DNA of 64,000 nucleotides from Flavivirga amylovorans (GCF_030540875.1 NZ_JAUOEM010000006.1:1-64000), one strand, 5' to 3'. Counted from the first letter of the stretch, positions 9,301 to 20,000 are shown. Notes: generated by a model from the letters alone, not told the origin. Translations and numbers: made by a program.

Positions 9301-10646
9301 AATCTGTGCAAAGTAGGCGCACGGTTTAGTAATACTGGATGTCCTTTAAGAACATTTTCCAAAATATCCCAAACCACTGGCTCTCTTTTATCTATAATTT
9401 TCTTAGCTGATTTTACAGTCTTAACAATACCTCTTTCAATTAATTTTCTAATTACGAAAGGTTTGTAAAGCTCTGCAGCCATATTCTTTGGTAAACCACA
9501 TTCAAATAATTTCAATTCTGGTCCAACAACAATAACAGAACGTGCAGAATAATCAACACGTTTACCAAGTAAGTTTTGACGGAAACGTCCTTGCTTACCT
9601 TTTAATGAATCTGATAATGATTTTAACGGTCTGTTAGAATCTGTTTTTACAGCTGATGATTTACGTGTGTTATCAAATAATGAATCTACAGACTCCTGAA
9701 GCATACGCTTTTCATTACGCAAAATTACTTCTGGTGCTTTAATCTCAACTAATCTTTTAAGACGGTTATTACGGATAATAACACGACGGTATAAATCATT
9801 TAAATCAGACGTTGCAAAACGACCTCCATCTAGTGGTACTAGTGGTCGTAATTCTGGTGGAATGATTGGAATAACCTTCATAATCATCCATTCTGGACGA
9901 TTCTCTCTATTAAGATTAGATTCACGTAAAGACTCTACTACTTGTAAACGTTTTAAAGCCTCTGTTTTACGTTGTTTAGACGTTTCAGTGTTTGCTTTAT
10001 GACGTAACTCGTATGATAATGTTTCTAAATCAATTCTAGCTAATAATTCAATAAGACATTCAGCGCCCATTTTAGCTAAGAACTTGTTAGGGTCTGTATC
10101 GTCTAAATATTGATTATCTTGAGGAAGCTCTTCAAGAATATTTAAATATTCTTCTTCTGTTAAGAAGTCCATTTTTTGTAATGGCTCACCTTCTTCATTT
10201 TTAGCATTACCAGGTTGAATTACTACATAACGTTCGTAGTAAATAATCATATCTAATTTCTTAGATGGTAAGCCTAATAAATAACCTATTTTATTTGGTA
10301 ACGAACGGAAATACCAGATATGAGCTACAGGAACTACTAGATTAATATGTCCTACTCTATCTCTACGTACTTTCTTTTCCGTTACTTCTACACCACAACG
10401 ATCACAAACGATTCCTTTGTAGCGAATTCTTTTATATTTACCACAAGCACATTCATAATCCTTTACAGGACCAAAAATACGCTCACAGAACAAACCATCA
10501 CGTTCTGGTTTGTGTGTTCGATAATTGATAGTTTCTGGTTTTAAAACTTCACCTCTAGACTCTGCTAAAATAGACTCTGGTGATGCTAAACCAATTGAGA
10601 TTTTATTAAATCTCTTTACTGTATTCTTATCTTGTTTTCTTGCCAT
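6345..10646 (-). CDS. rpoC: DNA-directed RNA polymerase subunit beta'
   Basis: The 1433-residue beta' subunit of RNA polymerase. The N-terminal zinc-binding cysteines are at 66, 68, 81 and 84; the catalytic NADFDGD loop is near residue 475; the second zinc site is spread over a Cys near 825 and [11 protein letters not shown] near 899. The length is normal for Bacteroidetes. It is the last gene of the ribosomal-protein/RNA-polymerase operon, 75 bases after rpoB, and is followed by a REP-like element and a terminator. Confidence 0.98.
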   Translation of the reverse strand: MARKQDKNTVKRFNKISIGLASPESILAESRGEVLKPETINYRTHKPERDGLFCERIFGPVKDYECACGKYKRIRYKGIVCDRCGVEVTEKKVRRDRVGHINLVVPVAHIWYFRSLPNKIGYLLGLPSKKLDMIIYYERYVVIQPGNAKNEEGEPLQKMDFLTEEEYLNILEELPQDNQYLDDTDPNKFLAKMGAECLIELLARIDLETLSYELRHKANTETSKQRKTEALKRLQVVESLRESNLNRENRPEWMIMKVIPIIPPELRPLVPLDGGRFATSDLNDLYRRVIIRNNRLKRLVEIKAPEVILRNEKRMLQESVDSLFDNTRKSSAVKTDSNRPLKSLSDSLKGKQGRFRQNLLGKRVDYSARSVIVVGPELKLFECGLPKNMAAELYKPFVIRKLIERGIVKTVKSAKKIIDKREPVVWDILENVLKGHPVLLNRAPTLHRLGIQAFQPKLIEGKAIQLHPLVCTAFNADFDGDQMAVHLPLGPEAILECQLLMLASHNILNPANGSPVTVPSQDMVLGLYYMTKLRKSTPELKVKGEGLTFYSSEEVVIAFNEKQVDLNAGIKVRTIDINEDGKLAPAIVETTVGRVLFNQHVPQAAGYINEVLTKKSLRDIIGSILKFTSVPETADFLDAIRTLGFKFAFQGGLSFSLGDIIIPPEKQGMIDKANGLVDGIMGNYNMGLITNNERYNQVIDIWTSTNAELTELSMKRIREDQQGFNSVFMMLDSGARGSKEQIRQLTGMRGLMAKPKKSNAGGGEIIENPILSNFKEGLSILEYFISTHGARKGLADTALKTADAGYLTRRLVDVSQDVIINTEDCGTLRGVEVEPLKKNDEVVETLEERIVGRVSLNDVYNPLTEELLVASGQLIEDDIAKSIEASPIESMEVRSALTCEALQGICAKCYGRNLATGKMVQRGEAVGVVAAQSIGEPGTQLTLRTFHVGGIAGNISEDNKLAVKFDGLAEIEDLKTVKGEDGEGNVVDIVISRTSELKLTDKQTGIVLSTNNIPYGSNIFVKNGQSLTKGDVVCSWDPYNGVIISEFAGKVKYENIEQGVTYQVEIDEQTGFQEKVISESRNKKLIPTLHIEDAKGETIRSYNLPVGAHLMIDDGDKIKVGKILVKIPRKSAKAGDITGGLPRVTELFEARNPSNPAVVSEIDGVVSFGKIKRGNREIIVESKLGEIKKYLVKLSNQILVQENDYVKAGMPLSDGSITPNDILNIKGPSAVQQYLVNEVQEVYRLQGVKINDKHFEVVVRQMMRKVRIIDSGDTIFLEDQLAHKADFIKENDDIFGMKVIEDAGDSTNLKAGQIISPRELRDENSILRREDKQIVEARDAKPATATPILQGITRASLQTKSFISAASFQETTKVLNEAAVAGKVDSLEGLKENVIVGHRIPAGTGMRNYTDIIVGSKEEFDEMMQVKQELNYN

Positions 10647-10658
10647 AATTTCTTATAG

Positions 10659-10711
10659 TATTCAGTGTTCAGTGTTCAGTGCGCAGTGCCTACTGCTGAC
10701 TGATAACTGCA
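10659..10711. repeat. Iterated TTCAGTG-type repeat in the rpoB-rpoC spacer
   Basis: The 75-base rpoB-rpoC spacer contains successive TTCAGTG-like heptamers (three near-perfect, then GCGCAGTG) followed by complementary-looking CTACTGCTGACTG. It fills most of the spacer. It can fold locally but has no T-run, so it is not an obvious terminator. Confidence 0.6.
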
Positions 10712-10721
10712 AACTATTTTA

Positions 10722-13700
10722 TTATTCTTCTAATCTGATATCTAAACCTAAACCTTTCAATTCGTGCATTAACACGTTGAATGATTCTGGTAATCCTGGA
10801 TCTGGCATTGGTTCACCTTTAACAATACTCTCGTAAGTTTTAGCTCTACCAATAACATCATCAGATTTTACAGTTAAGATTTCTCGTAAGGTACTTGATG
10901 CTCCATAAGCCTCTAGTGCCCAAACTTCCATCTCACCAAAACGCTGACCACCAAACTGTGCTTTACCACCTAATGGCTGTTGCGTAATTAATGAGTAAGG
11001 TCCAATAGAACGTGCGTGCATTTTATCATCAACCATGTGTCCTAGTTTCAGCATGTAAATCACACCAACTGTTGCTGGCTGATCAAAACGTTGACCAGTT
11101 CCTCCATCGTAAAGATACGTATGTCCGTATCTTGGGATTCCAGCTTCATCTGTAAATCCGTTAATTTGATCGATTGTAGCTCCATCAAAAATAGGTGTTG
11201 CATATGTGCGGCCCAAATTTTGTCCAGCCCAACCTAATACAGTTTCATATATCTGACCAATGTTCATACGAGAAGGTACACCTAGTGGATTTAATACAAT
11301 ATCAACTGGCGTTCCATCTTCTAAGAAAGGCATATCTTCTTGACGAACGATTCTTGCAACAATACCTTTGTTACCGTGACGTCCTGCCATTTTATCACCT
11401 ACTTTAAGTTTACGTTTTTTAGCAATATAAACTTTAGCAAGTTTGATAATACCTGCTGGTAATTCATCACCTACGGAAATGGTAAACTTCTCACGTCTTA
11501 AAGATCCTTGTAAATCGTTTTCTTTAATTTTATAGTTGTGAATTAAATCAGCAACCAGTTTGTTTGTATGATCATCTGTTGTCCATTTTCCAGACACTAA
11601 ATGCGCATAATCATCAACAGCATTTAACATTTTAAGTGTGAATTTCTTTCCTTTTGGAAGTACTTCTTCACCTAAATCATTAAAGATACCTTGAGCCGTT
11701 TTACCATTTACAATAGTAAATAACTTTTCAATTAAAGTGTCTTTTAATGCGTCAAATTTTGAATCGTAAATACCTTCTAATTGTAAGATATCATCTTTAT
11801 CTTGAGCTCTCTTACGCTTATCTTTAACGGCACGTGCAAATAATTTTTTCTCAATTACAACACCATTTAAAGACGGTGAAGCTTTTAAAGAAGCATCTTT
11901 TACATCACCTGCTTTATCACCGAAGATAGCACGTAATAATTTTTCTTCTGGAGTTGGGTCTGATTCACCTTTAGGTGTAATTTTACCGATAAGAATATCA
12001 CCTGGCTTCACTTCTGCTCCTACGCGAATCATTCCGTTTTCATCTAAATCTTTAGTAGCTTCTTCTGAAACGTTAGGGATATCATTAGTTAACTCTTCGT
12101 TACCTAATTTTGTATCTCTAACTTCTAAAGAATACTCATCAATATGAATAGATGTAAAGATATCTTCACGAACTACTTTTTCAGAAATTACGATAGCATC
12201 CTCAAAGTTATACCCTTTCCAAGGCATAAAGGCTACTTTCATATTTCTACCTAAAGCTAACTCTCCTTTTTGAGTGGCATAACCTTCACATAAAACCTGA
12301 CCTTTTGATACTATATCTCCTTTAACCACAATTGGTTTTAAGTTGATAGAGGTTCCTTGGTTGGTTTTTCTGAATTTTACTAATTGGTATGTTTTAATAT
12401 CACTATCAAAACTAACTGCAGCTTCATCTTCTGTACGATCGTATTTAATTTTGATCTCTTTCGCATCAACATAAAGCACTTCTCCTTTTCCTTCTGCATT
12501 AATTAATACACGAGAATCTGAAGCAACTTGACGTTCTAATCCAGTTCCAACAATTGGTGCTTGCGGTAATAATAATGGTACTGCTTGACGCATCATGTTA
12601 GATCCCATCAAGGCTCTATTCGCATCATCATGCTCCAAGAAAGGAATTAAAGATGACGAAATTGATGATATTTGGTTTGGCGCTACATCTGTATAATGTA
12701 AATCTGATGGGTCAATTACTGGGAAATCCCCCTCCATACGAGCAATGACCTTATCATGTAATATTTTACCATCATCATCAACTTCAACTGTTGCTTGTGC
12801 AATTAATTTTTCTTCTTCTTCCTCTGCACTTAAATATGTTGGTTCATTTTGAATGTCTACAACACCTTCGGTTACTTTTCTGTAAGGCGTTTCAATGAAT
12901 CCCATAGAGTTCACTTTAGCAAATACTGAAAGTGAAGAAATTAAACCAATGTTTGGCCCCTCTGGTGTTTCAATAGGACATAAACGTCCGTAGTGCGTAT
13001 AGTGTACATCACGAACCTCGAAACCTGCTCTTTCACGAGATAAACCTCCTGGTCCTAATGCAGATAAACGACGTTTGTGTGTGATTTCAGCTAATGGATT
13101 TGTTTGATCCATAAACTGAGATAATTGGTTTGTCCCAAAGAATGAATTAATTACAGACGATAATGTCTTTGCGTTAATTAAATCTATTGGTGTAAAAACC
13201 TCATTATCACGAACATTCATACGCTCACGAATTGTACGTGCCATACGTGCTAAACCAACACCAAATTGTTGAGATAATTGCTCACCAACTGTACGTACAC
13301 GACGGTTAGATAAGTGATCAATATCATCAATCTCTGCTTTAGAGTTGATAAGTTCGATTAAATATTTTATAATAGTAATGATATCTTCTTTGGTAAGCAC
13401 TTGCTTATCCATTCCGATATCTAACTGTAATTTCTTGTTCATTCTGTAACGTCCAACTTCTCCTAAAGAGTAACGTTGGTCACTAAAGAATAATTTATCA
13501 ATAATACCACGCGCTGTTTCCTCATCTGGCGGCTCTGCATTACGTAATTGTCTATAGATATGCTCAACAGCCTCTTTTTCTGAGTTTGTTGGATCTTTTT
13601 GAAGCGTGTTGTGAATAATGGCGTAATCACCTTGTTCAGCACTTTCTTTATGTAAAAGAATTGTTTTTACATCTGCTTCAATAATTTCTTCTACATTTTC

Positions 13701-14534
13701 TTTATCTAAAATAGTATCACGATCAAGCACAATTTCGTTACGCTCAATAGATACTACTTCTCCCGTATCTTCATCAACAAAATCCTCATGCCATGTGTTT
13801 AATACACGTGCTGCTAATTTTCTTCCTAAATACTTCTTTAATCCAGATTTAGATACTTTAACTTCTTCTGCAAGATCAAAAATCTCTAAGATATCTTTAT
13901 CACGTTCAAAACCAATAGCTCTAAACAATGTTGTAACAGGCAATTTTTTCTTTCTGTCAATGTAAGCATACATTACCTGATTAATATCTGTAGCAAATTC
14001 AATCCAAGACCCTTTGAAAGGAATAACCCTAGCTGAATATAATTTTGTTCCATTTGCATGGAAAGACTGACCAAAGAATACTCCTGGTGAACGGTGTAAT
14101 TGAGACACTACTACACGCTCTGCTCCATTGATACAAAATGTACCACTTGGTGTCATGTAAGGTATAGTTCCTAAGTACACATCTTGGACAATGGTCTCGA
14201 AATCCTCATGTTCAGGATCTGTACAATATAACTTTAACCTTGCTTTTAGCGGAACGCTGTAAGTAAGTCCTCTTTCAATACACTCGTCAATAGCATATCT
14301 TGGTGGATCTACGAAGTAATCTAAAAATTCTAAAACAAATTGATTACGAGAATCTGTAATAGGGAAATTTTCCATAAAGGTGTTATAAAGACCTTCATCT
14401 CCTCTTTCTTCGGATTTTGTTTCTAATTGGAAAAAATCCTGGAAGGATTTAATCTGAATATCCAAGAAATCTGGATATTCTGTTCTATTTACAATAGACG
14501 AGAAATTTAATCTTTCAGCTTGTGTTGACAACAT
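10722..14534 (-). CDS. rpoB: DNA-directed RNA polymerase subunit beta
   Basis: The 1270-residue beta subunit. It starts [13 protein letters not shown] at the ATG at 14534; an in-frame TTG one codon earlier is unlikely to be used. Family blocks seen include the rifampicin-region sequence [19 protein letters not shown] followed by [11 protein letters not shown], and the C-terminal [20 protein letters not shown]. Transcribed with rplL upstream, from which it is separated by a spacer containing a long hairpin, and rpoC downstream. The rifampicin cluster looks wild-type by eye. Confidence 0.98.
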   Translation of the reverse strand: MLSTQAERLNFSSIVNRTEYPDFLDIQIKSFQDFFQLETKSEERGDEGLYNTFMENFPITDSRNQFVLEFLDYFVDPPRYAIDECIERGLTYSVPLKARLKLYCTDPEHEDFETIVQDVYLGTIPYMTPSGTFCINGAERVVVSQLHRSPGVFFGQSFHANGTKLYSARVIPFKGSWIEFATDINQVMYAYIDRKKKLPVTTLFRAIGFERDKDILEIFDLAEEVKVSKSGLKKYLGRKLAARVLNTWHEDFVDEDTGEVVSIERNEIVLDRDTILDKENVEEIIEADVKTILLHKESAEQGDYAIIHNTLQKDPTNSEKEAVEHIYRQLRNAEPPDEETARGIIDKLFFSDQRYSLGEVGRYRMNKKLQLDIGMDKQVLTKEDIITIIKYLIELINSKAEIDDIDHLSNRRVRTVGEQLSQQFGVGLARMARTIRERMNVRDNEVFTPIDLINAKTLSSVINSFFGTNQLSQFMDQTNPLAEITHKRRLSALGPGGLSRERAGFEVRDVHYTHYGRLCPIETPEGPNIGLISSLSVFAKVNSMGFIETPYRKVTEGVVDIQNEPTYLSAEEEEEKLIAQATVEVDDDGKILHDKVIARMEGDFPVIDPSDLHYTDVAPNQISSISSSLIPFLEHDDANRALMGSNMMRQAVPLLLPQAPIVGTGLERQVASDSRVLINAEGKGEVLYVDAKEIKIKYDRTEDEAAVSFDSDIKTYQLVKFRKTNQGTSINLKPIVVKGDIVSKGQVLCEGYATQKGELALGRNMKVAFMPWKGYNFEDAIVISEKVVREDIFTSIHIDEYSLEVRDTKLGNEELTNDIPNVSEEATKDLDENGMIRVGAEVKPGDILIGKITPKGESDPTPEEKLLRAIFGDKAGDVKDASLKASPSLNGVVIEKKLFARAVKDKRKRAQDKDDILQLEGIYDSKFDALKDTLIEKLFTIVNGKTAQGIFNDLGEEVLPKGKKFTLKMLNAVDDYAHLVSGKWTTDDHTNKLVADLIHNYKIKENDLQGSLRREKFTISVGDELPAGIIKLAKVYIAKKRKLKVGDKMAGRHGNKGIVARIVRQEDMPFLEDGTPVDIVLNPLGVPSRMNIGQIYETVLGWAGQNLGRTYATPIFDGATIDQINGFTDEAGIPRYGHTYLYDGGTGQRFDQPATVGVIYMLKLGHMVDDKMHARSIGPYSLITQQPLGGKAQFGGQRFGEMEVWALEAYGASSTLREILTVKSDDVIGRAKTYESIVKGEPMPDPGLPESFNVLMHELKGLGLDIRLEE

Positions 14535-14599
14535 CAATGGACGGAATTATGATTAAAAAATAATAGTGATAATGTACGTAATAATTATATACGCAAAAT

Positions 14600-14636
14600 G
14601 GTTTAGGCCTTGAAGATTACTCTTCAGACCTAAACC
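14600..14636 (-). terminator. Hairpin in the rplL-rpoB spacer (attenuator-like)
   Basis: GGTTTAGG (14600-14607) pairs with CCTAAACC (14629-14636), extended inward by CTTGAAGA/TCTTCAG with mismatches. On the minus strand it is followed by ATTTTG, a poor U-run. The position matches the partial terminator/processing site between rplL and rpoB known from other bacteria. Confidence 0.6.
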
Positions 14637-14659
14637 TTTATGTGTTTGAGTTGTTAAGC

Positions 14660-15037
14660 TTACTTAAGCTCAACCTCAGCTCCAGCTTCTTCTAAAGACG
14701 CTTTTAAACCTTCAGCTTCATCTTTAGAAACACCTTCTTTAATAGCGCTTGGTGCATCGTCAACTAAACCTTTAGCTTCTTTTAATCCTAAACCAGTTAA
14801 TTCTTTAACTAATTTAACAACTGCTAATTTAGAACCACCTGCAGCTTTTAGTATAACATCAAATTCAGTTTGCTCTTCTGCAGCGTCTCCACCAGCAGCA
14901 GCTCCACCAGCAGCAACAGCAACAGCTGCAGCAGCAGGCTCGATACCATACTCATCTTTTAATATAGTAGCTAACTCATTTACTTCTTTTACTGTTAAGT
15001 TAACTAATTGTTCTGCGAAATCTTTTAAATCTGCCAT
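14660..15037 (-). CDS. rplL: 50S ribosomal protein L7/L12
   Basis: A 125-residue acidic stalk protein. An N-terminal dimerisation helix region ([21 protein letters not shown]), an Ala/Gly-rich hinge (~35-50) and the conserved C-terminal domain with [20 protein letters not shown] and [12 protein letters not shown]. It recruits translational GTPases such as the EF-Tu and RF3 encoded in this window. It follows rplJ at 64 bases and precedes the hairpin before rpoB. Confidence 0.97.
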   Translation of the reverse strand: MADLKDFAEQLVNLTVKEVNELATILKDEYGIEPAAAAVAVAAGGAAAGGDAAEEQTEFDVILKAAGGSKLAVVKLVKELTGLGLKEAKGLVDDAPSAIKEGVSKDEAEGLKASLEEAGAEVELK

Positions 15038-15101
15038 TTTTCTATCGTTTTAATAATTCTTTAATAATAATATAATTGTAATAAGTGCGTACTGTTTAAT
15101 A

Positions 15102-15623
15102 CTATCCTTCTTTTTCAGATAGTGTTTTAATAATTCCAGCAATAGTTCCTCCACCTGATTTAAGTGCAGAAATAACATTTTTAGCTGGAGATTGTAATAA
15201 TGTAACTATTTCTCCAATCAATTCTTCTTTAGACTTGATATCTACTAACATGTCTAATTGATCGTCGCCAATGTAAATAGCCTCTTCAATAAAAGCTCCT
15301 TTTAATAAAGGTCTTTCTGATTTTTTTCTAAAGGCTTTAATTACTTTAGCTGGAGCATTTCCAGTTTCAGAATACATTACTGAAGTATTACCTTTTAAAA
15401 CTGTAGGAAGCTCTCCAAATTCTCTATCTGAAGCTTCCATTGCTTTTTCAAGTAATGTATTTTTAACTACTGCTAACTGAACGCCTGCTTTAAAACAAGC
15501 TCGGCGCAAATCTGAAGTATTACCTGCATTTAATCCTGAAATATCTGCTAAATAAATGTTAGCATTATCGGCTAATTGTACAGTTAATTCTTCGATTACT
15601 TGTGATTTTTCTTGTCTTGTCAT
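15102..15623 (-). CDS. rplJ: 50S ribosomal protein L10
   Basis: A 173-residue protein that anchors L7/L12 dimers to the ribosome. It begins MTRQEKSQVIEELTVQLADN and carries the family segment around DLRRACFKAGVQLAVVKNTL. It lies 19 bases after rplA, so the long autoregulatory leader found before rplJ in E. coli is not present in that spacer. Confidence 0.96.
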   Translation of the reverse strand: MTRQEKSQVIEELTVQLADNANIYLADISGLNAGNTSDLRRACFKAGVQLAVVKNTLLEKAMEASDREFGELPTVLKGNTSVMYSETGNAPAKVIKAFRKKSERPLLKGAFIEEAIYIGDDQLDMLVDIKSKEELIGEIVTLLQSPAKNVISALKSGGGTIAGIIKTLSEKEG

Positions 15624-15642
15624 AATAAAAGTTTTTAACTAA

Positions 15643-16332
15643 TTAACCAATCTTAGTATCAACAGCAACACTAGGACTCATTGTAGAAGACATAAAAATG
15701 CTTTTTACATAAACTCCTTTTGCCGTAGTTGGCTTAAGTTTCATTAATGTTTGTAATAATTCATTTGCATTACCTGCAATTTTATCAGCACTAAACGATG
15801 CTTTACCTATCGCAGCGTGTACAATACCCGTTTTATCAACTTTAAAATCGATTTTACCAGCTTTTACTTCTGTTACTGCTTTAGCAACATCCATAGTTAC
15901 TGTACCTGTTTTTGGGTTAGGCATTAAACCTCTCGGTCCTAATACACGTCCTAATGGGCCTAATTTCCCCATAACACTTGGCATTGTAATAATTACGTCT
16001 ACATCTGTCCAACCACTCTTGATTTTATCAAGGTATTCATCTAAACCAACGTAATCTGCACCAGCTTCTTTAGCTTCTGCTTCCTTATCTGGTGTTACTA
16101 ATGCTAATACTTTCATATCTTTACCAGTACCATGTGGAAGCGATACAACACCTCTCACCATTTGATTTGCTTTTCTAGGATCTACTCCTAAACGCACCGC
16201 CAAATCTATTGACGCATCAAACTTTGTATTGGTAATTTCCTTTATTAATGCTGACGCTTCTTCAACAGAATAAATTCTTCCTTTTTCTATTTTAGCTGCA
16301 GCTTCTTTTTGCTTTTTTGTTAATCTTGCCAT
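15643..16332 (-). CDS. rplA: 50S ribosomal protein L1
   Basis: A 229-residue rRNA-binding protein of the L1 stalk. Family hallmarks are the VSLPHGTGK region and the [21 protein letters not shown] stretch near residues 125-145. It lies 20 bases downstream of rplK, in the standard order rplK-rplA-rplJ-rplL. Confidence 0.97.
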   Translation of the reverse strand: MARLTKKQKEAAAKIEKGRIYSVEEASALIKEITNTKFDASIDLAVRLGVDPRKANQMVRGVVSLPHGTGKDMKVLALVTPDKEAEAKEAGADYVGLDEYLDKIKSGWTDVDVIITMPSVMGKLGPLGRVLGPRGLMPNPKTGTVTMDVAKAVTEVKAGKIDFKVDKTGIVHAAIGKASFSADKIAGNANELLQTLMKLKPTTAKGVYVKSIFMSSTMSPSVAVDTKIG

Positions 16333-16352
16333 TTTTTAATGTCTTTTAAAGA

Positions 16353-16790
16353 TTAATTAGGAAATTTTCCTGTAACGGTTATTCCCATAGATCTTGCTGT
16401 ACCAGCAACCATTTTCATAGCAGACTCTGTAGTAAATGCATTTAAATCTACCATTTTGTCTTCTGCAATAGTTTTAATCTGATCCCAAGAAACTTTAGCT
16501 ACTTTTTTTCGGTTTGGCTCTCCAGATCCCTTTTTCACCTTAGCTGCTTCTAATAATTGAACTGCTGCCGGTGGTGTTTTTATTACAAAGTCAAATGATT
16601 TGTCTTTGTAAACAGATATAACTACTGGTAATACTTTACCAGGTTTATCTTGGGTTCTAGCATTGAATTGCTTACAGAACTCCATGATGTTAACACCTGC
16701 AGCTCCTAAAGCGGGTCCAACCGGTGGCGACGGATTCGCAGCACCTCCCCGAACTTGTAACTTAACTACTTTACCTAATTCTTTTGCCAT
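16353..16790 (-). CDS. rplK: 50S ribosomal protein L11
   Basis: A 145-residue protein. The N-terminal [22 protein letters not shown] and [12 protein letters not shown] are typical of L11. It binds the GTPase-associated region of 23S rRNA. It lies 73 bases downstream of nusG. The normal AxxA of many L11 N-termini (QVPAGAANPAPP) is here [12 protein letters not shown], a common Bacteroidetes variant. Confidence 0.97.
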   Translation of the reverse strand: MAKELGKVVKLQVRGGAANPSPPVGPALGAAGVNIMEFCKQFNARTQDKPGKVLPVVISVYKDKSFDFVIKTPPAAVQLLEAAKVKKGSGEPNRKKVAKVSWDQIKTIAEDKMVDLNAFTTESAMKMVAGTARSMGITVTGKFPN

Positions 16791-16863
16791 TTTTAATAAT
16801 TTAGTTTGATGCTATCTTCCTATTGGAAGCGAAAGAGAACAACGTATCTTTATGTAACAATTA

Positions 16864-17418
16864 TTATACTTTTTCTACTTGCATATAACTTAATTCTAAT
16901 GGTGTTTTTCTTCCAAAAATCTTAACCATTACTTCAAGTTTACGCTTTTCTTCATTTATCTTTTCTATAGTTCCGTCAAATCCATTAAATGGACCATCAA
17001 TAACTTTTACTGTTTCTCCTTTTGTGAAAGGAATAGCAACGTTAACAGTTTCTTCAACAGACAACTCATCAACTTTACCTAACATTCTGTTTACTTCAGA
17101 TTGTCTAAGTGGAACAGGATCACCTCCTTTTGTTTCACCTAAAAAACCAATTACATTAGTAACCGAACGTATAATATGAGGTACTTCTCCTGTTAAATTA
17201 GCTTGAACCATTATATATCCTGGAAAAAACACTTTCTCCTTATGGATTTTTTTTCCATTTCTAATTTGGATTACTCGCTCTGTAGGGACTAATACTTGAT
17301 CAACATAATCTTGAAGACCTAATCGAGCTATTTCATTCTCAATATAAGTTTTAATCTTATTTTCTTGACCACTTACTGCTCTAACAACGTACCATTTTTT
17401 TTCGCTTACTTCTGACAT
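16864..17418 (-). CDS. nusG: Transcription termination/antitermination factor NusG
   Basis: About 184 residues from MSEVSEKKWYVVRAVSGQE, with the NGN domain (WYVVRAVSGQENKIK to FPGYIMV) and a C-terminal KOW domain (PFTKGETVKVIDGPFNGFDG). It couples RNA polymerase to ribosomes and to Rho. The frame is open upstream to overlap the secE stop (17436), but the ATG at 17418 gives the usual N-terminus and leaves room for a ribosome binding site. Confidence 0.95.
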   Translation of the reverse strand: MSEVSEKKWYVVRAVSGQENKIKTYIENEIARLGLQDYVDQVLVPTERVIQIRNGKKIHKEKVFFPGYIMVQANLTGEVPHIIRSVTNVIGFLGETKGGDPVPLRQSEVNRMLGKVDELSVEETVNVAIPFTKGETVKVIDGPFNGFDGTIEKINEEKRKLEVMVKIFGRKTPLELSYMQVEKV

Positions 17419-17435
17419 AAAATCAACATTAATCA

Positions 17436-17630
17436 TTAATTAATTAACTCAAAGTAATAACTCACAACTTTACTGAATACTGTATCTACCCCCCAAATTG
17501 CTAAGGAAAATATAATTGAAAATACAGCAACTAAAACCGTTAGACTTTGTGCTTCAGCCCATGATGGCCAACTCACATTGTTTTTAAGTTCTTCAAATGA
17601 TTCTTTTACGTAATTTACAATTCCGGCCAT
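17436..17630 (-). CDS. secE: Preprotein translocase subunit SecE
   Basis: A 64-residue single-span protein: an amphipathic N-terminus (VNYVKESFEELKNNVSWPSWAEAQ) followed by a hydrophobic span (~31-50). It stabilises SecY in the inner membrane. Immediately upstream of nusG, as in most bacteria, and 161 bases downstream of tRNA-Trp. Confidence 0.95.
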   Translation of the reverse strand: MAGIVNYVKESFEELKNNVSWPSWAEAQSLTVLVAVFSIIFSLAIWGVDTVFSKVVSYYFELIN

Positions 17631-17650
17631 TTATTATTTTTTTGAACATT

Positions 17651-17790
17651 TTACTTCGATTACTCTTAGTTACAGACTACACTCGATGTAAACTTATTTA
17701 GAAACCTCTCTGTCTCTTATTGTTGCACGGGTTGAGAGACTTACTTCGACTACGCTCAGCATAAACTTCTCACTCACAATCCTTTGCTTC
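17651..17790. repeat. Partial tRNA-Trp 3' end with repeat element
   Basis: 17725-17741 repeats 17791-17807, the 3' terminal part of the tRNA-Trp gene, 66 bases away. The copy breaks at the T-loop and is joined to ACTTCGACTACGCTCAG and a following ATAAACTTCTC. A more decayed relative (TTACTTCGATTACTCTTAG) lies at 17651-17669. The same core recurs beside tRNA-Thr at 19.66 and 19.78 kb. Confidence 0.75.
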
Positions 17791-17791
17791 G

Positions 17792-17864
17792 CACGGGTTG
17801 AGAGACTCGAACTCCCGACACCTGGTTTTGGAGACCAGTGCTCTACCAACTGAGCTAAACCCGT
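17792..17864 (-). tRNA. tRNA-Trp (anticodon CCA)
   Basis: A 73-base cloverleaf: acceptor arms ACGGGTT/AACCCGT, D-arm GCTCAGTTGGTAGAGC, anticodon stem CTGGT/ACCAG around loop CTCCAAA (anticodon CCA), and T-arm with GTTCGAG. Discriminator G. No encoded CCA. It lies between tuf and secE, the standard Bacteroidetes position. Confidence 0.95.
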
Positions 17865-17875
17865 AAATATAAGTC

Positions 17876-17903
17876 AAGGTATTCCGAAAAAACGGAATAC
17901 CTT
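17876..17903 (-). terminator. Hairpin between tuf and tRNA-Trp
   Basis: A perfect 11-base-pair stem (AAGGTATTCCG / CGGAATACCTT) with a six-base loop of T on the minus strand. No T-run follows, so it may be a processing or partial termination site rather than a full terminator. Confidence 0.55.
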
Positions 17904-17930
17904 AACTATACTATTTATTTTAAAACTTTA

Positions 17931-19118
17931 TTAGTCTAAAATCTCAGTTACCTGACCTGCACCAACAGTTCTACCACCTTCACGGATAGCGAAACGTAAA
18001 CCTACGTTCATTGCAATTGGTTGAATCAACTCAACATGAATTGTTAAGTTATCACCAGGCATAACCATTTCAACTCCATCAGGAAGCGCAATGTTTCCAG
18101 TTACGTCAGTTGTACGAACGTAGAACTGTGGACGGTAGTTATTATGGAATGGTGTGTGACGACCACCTTCTTCTTTTTTAAGGATATAAACCTCAGCTTT
18201 AAATTTAGCATGTGGTGTTACAGAACCTGGCTTACAGATTACCATACCTCTAGAGATTTGAGTTTTCTCTATACCTCTTAATAAGATACCAGCATTATCA
18301 CCAGCTTCACCTCTATCTAATATTTGACGGAACATTTCGATACCTGTAATAGTAGATGTTAATTTCTCAGCACCCATACCAATAATTTCTACAGGATCTC
18401 CAGTGTTAGCGATACCAGTTTCGATACGACCTGTTGCAACAGTTCCACGACCAGTAATTGAGAATACATCTTCAATTGGCATTAAGAAATCTTTATCAAC
18501 TTCTCTTAATGGCTCTTCAATCCATGAATCACAAGCTTCCATTAATTCCATTACGGTATCAACCCACTTTTGCTCACCGTTAAGCGCACCTAAAGCAGAA
18601 CCAGCAATTACAGGTCCATTATCTCCATCATACTCATAGAAAGATAATAAATCTCTAATTTCCATATCTACTAACTCAAGTAATTCTTCATCATCAACCA
18701 TATCCACTTTATTCATGAATACAACGATACGAGGAATACCTACTTGACGTCCTAATAAGATATGCTCACGAGTTTGTGGCATTGGACCATCTGTAGCAGC
18801 AACTACTAAAATAGCACCATCCATTTGAGCAGCACCAGTAACCATGTTCTTTACGTAATCGGCGTGACCTGGACAGTCAACGTGAGCGTAATGACGATTA
18901 GCTGTTGCATATTCTACGTGAGATGTATTAATTGTTATACCTCTTTCTTTTTCTTCTGGAGCGTTATCGATTTGATCGAAATCTTTTGCTTCTGATAAAC
19001 CTGCATCAGCTAATACTTTAGTAATAGCAGCAGTTAAAGTTGTTTTACCGTGATCTACGTGTCCAATAGTACCAATATTTAAGTGCGGTTTTGAACGATC
19101 GAAAGTTGCCTTTGCCAT
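17931..19118 (-). CDS. tuf: Elongation factor Tu
   Basis: A 395-residue GTPase that delivers aminoacyl-tRNA. Motifs: GHVDHGKT (19-26), DCPGH (81-85) and NKVD (136-139). It has the usual three-domain length. Transcribed with the upstream tRNA-Thr/Tyr/Gly/Thr cluster and downstream tRNA-Trp and secE, so tRNAs and their carrier share an operon. Confidence 0.98.
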   Translation of the reverse strand: MAKATFDRSKPHLNIGTIGHVDHGKTTLTAAITKVLADAGLSEAKDFDQIDNAPEEKERGITINTSHVEYATANRHYAHVDCPGHADYVKNMVTGAAQMDGAILVVAATDGPMPQTREHILLGRQVGIPRIVVFMNKVDMVDDEELLELVDMEIRDLLSFYEYDGDNGPVIAGSALGALNGEQKWVDTVMELMEACDSWIEEPLREVDKDFLMPIEDVFSITGRGTVATGRIETGIANTGDPVEIIGMGAEKLTSTITGIEMFRQILDRGEAGDNAGILLRGIEKTQISRGMVICKPGSVTPHAKFKAEVYILKKEEGGRHTPFHNNYRPQFYVRTTDVTGNIALPDGVEMVMPGDNLTIHVELIQPIAMNVGLRFAIREGGRTVGAGQVTEILD

Positions 19119-19191
19119 GTTTTTTAAATAATTTAATCTTAGTTATATAATAATACTTAATGTATTCTAATTTTTTCAGTCTTTAAAATAG

Positions 19192-19263
19192 AGCCAATGA
19201 CGGGAATTGAACCCGTGACCTCTTCCTTACCAAGGAAACGCTCTACCCCTGAGCTACACCGGC
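19192..19263 (-). tRNA. tRNA-Thr (anticodon GGT)
   Basis: A 72-base cloverleaf with acceptor GCCGGTG/CATTGGC (two G-T pairs), anticodon loop TTGGTAA, T-arm ACGGGTTCAATTCCCGT, discriminator T. It precedes tuf by 73 bases. Confidence 0.93.
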
Positions 19264-19274
19264 TTAAAATATAG

Positions 19275-19347
19275 AGCGAGAGACCGGGTTCGAACCGGCG
19301 ACATTCAGCTTGGAAGGCTGACGCTCTACCAACTGAGCTACTCTCGC
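19275..19347 (-). tRNA. tRNA-Gly (anticodon TCC)
   Basis: A 73-base cloverleaf: acceptor GCGAGAG/CTCTCGC, anticodon stem TCAGC/GCTGA with loop CTTCCAA, T-arm GCCGGTTCGAACCCGGT. Eleven bases separate it from the following tRNA-Thr. Confidence 0.95.
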
Positions 19348-19419
19348 AATTATTTACAATTCTAAGTTTAAAATATACTTTCTTAAATCACCTTAATTTC
19401 TATTGGTTATTCAAAAAAG

Positions 19420-19501
<82 letters not shown>

Positions 19502-19875
19502 AATTAAACTTATTTCACTTTTTTAAAGAACTTAAGTCGAAGAAGAACTTATCCTCAACTACGTTTAGGATAAAACTTCTTGTTCTAAATCAAAAACAGC
19601 CACAAAACCACTTTTAATCTCCTTTACGTTATTCACTTTTTAGAGCCGATGAAGGGACTCCCTTCGACTACGCTCAGGATAAACTTCTCGTCCCAACTAA
19701 CCTTTGTTTTCAAAATAAAACTTAGGATAATTACCTGATACGCTTTTCAAAATTTCAAGAGCCGATGGAGGGACTCCCTTCGACTACGCTCAGGATAAAC
19801 TTCTCGTCCCAACTAACCTTTGTTTTCAAAATAAAACTTAGGGTAATTGCCTGATACGCTTTTCAAAATTTCAAG
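19502..19875. repeat. Tandem 116-bp repeats carrying partial tRNA-Thr 3' ends
   Basis: The motif AGAGCCGATG(A/G)AGGGACTC, the 3' terminal part of the neighbouring tRNA-Thr, starts at 19642 and 19758, and again at 19874 where it runs into the intact tRNA: exactly 116 bases apart each time. After each partial copy come CCTTCGACTACGCTCAGG, ATAAACTTCTCGTCC and an identical AT-rich tail. A decayed relative of the core lies near 19553-19584. No complete tRNA can fold from the partial copies. Confidence 0.85.
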
Positions 19876-19949
19876 AGCCGATGGAGGGACTCGAACCCAC
19901 GACCTGCTGATTACAAATCAGCTGCTCTAGCCAGCTGAGCTACATCGGC
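19876..19949 (-). tRNA. tRNA-Thr (anticodon TGT)
   Basis: A 74-base cloverleaf: acceptor GCCGATG/CATCGGC, anticodon stem GCTGA/TCAGC with loop TTTGTAA, T-arm with GTTCGAG, discriminator T. First gene of the tRNA-tuf-secE transcription unit, 51 bases downstream of its promoter -7 box. Partial copies of its 3' end lie downstream. Confidence 0.95.
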
Positions 19950-19971
19950 ATTTTTTATACTTTTTACGCAT

Positions 19972-19999
19972 AAAAAAAGCCCGCTATTTCTAACGGACT
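19972..19999 (-). terminator. Intrinsic terminator of xerC-hpf
   Basis: On the minus strand, AGTCCGTTA and TAGCGGGCT form a nine-pair stem (two G-T pairs) closed by a GAAA tetraloop and followed by seven T. It lies 50 bases after the hpf stop and overlaps the expected start site of the next promoter. Confidence 0.8.
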
Positions 20000-20000
20000 G

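Noticed and set aside
10525-10836. 103-codon plus-strand ORF across the rpoB-rpoC junction
   Set aside because: It is antisense to both essential genes and includes the TTCAGTG repeat; no domain.
17725-17741. Second tRNA-Trp
   Set aside because: Only the 3' terminus is copied; the rest is repeat core.
19642-19775. Additional tRNA-Thr genes
   Set aside because: Only the last ~20 bases of a tRNA are present; no D-arm or anticodon arm follows.
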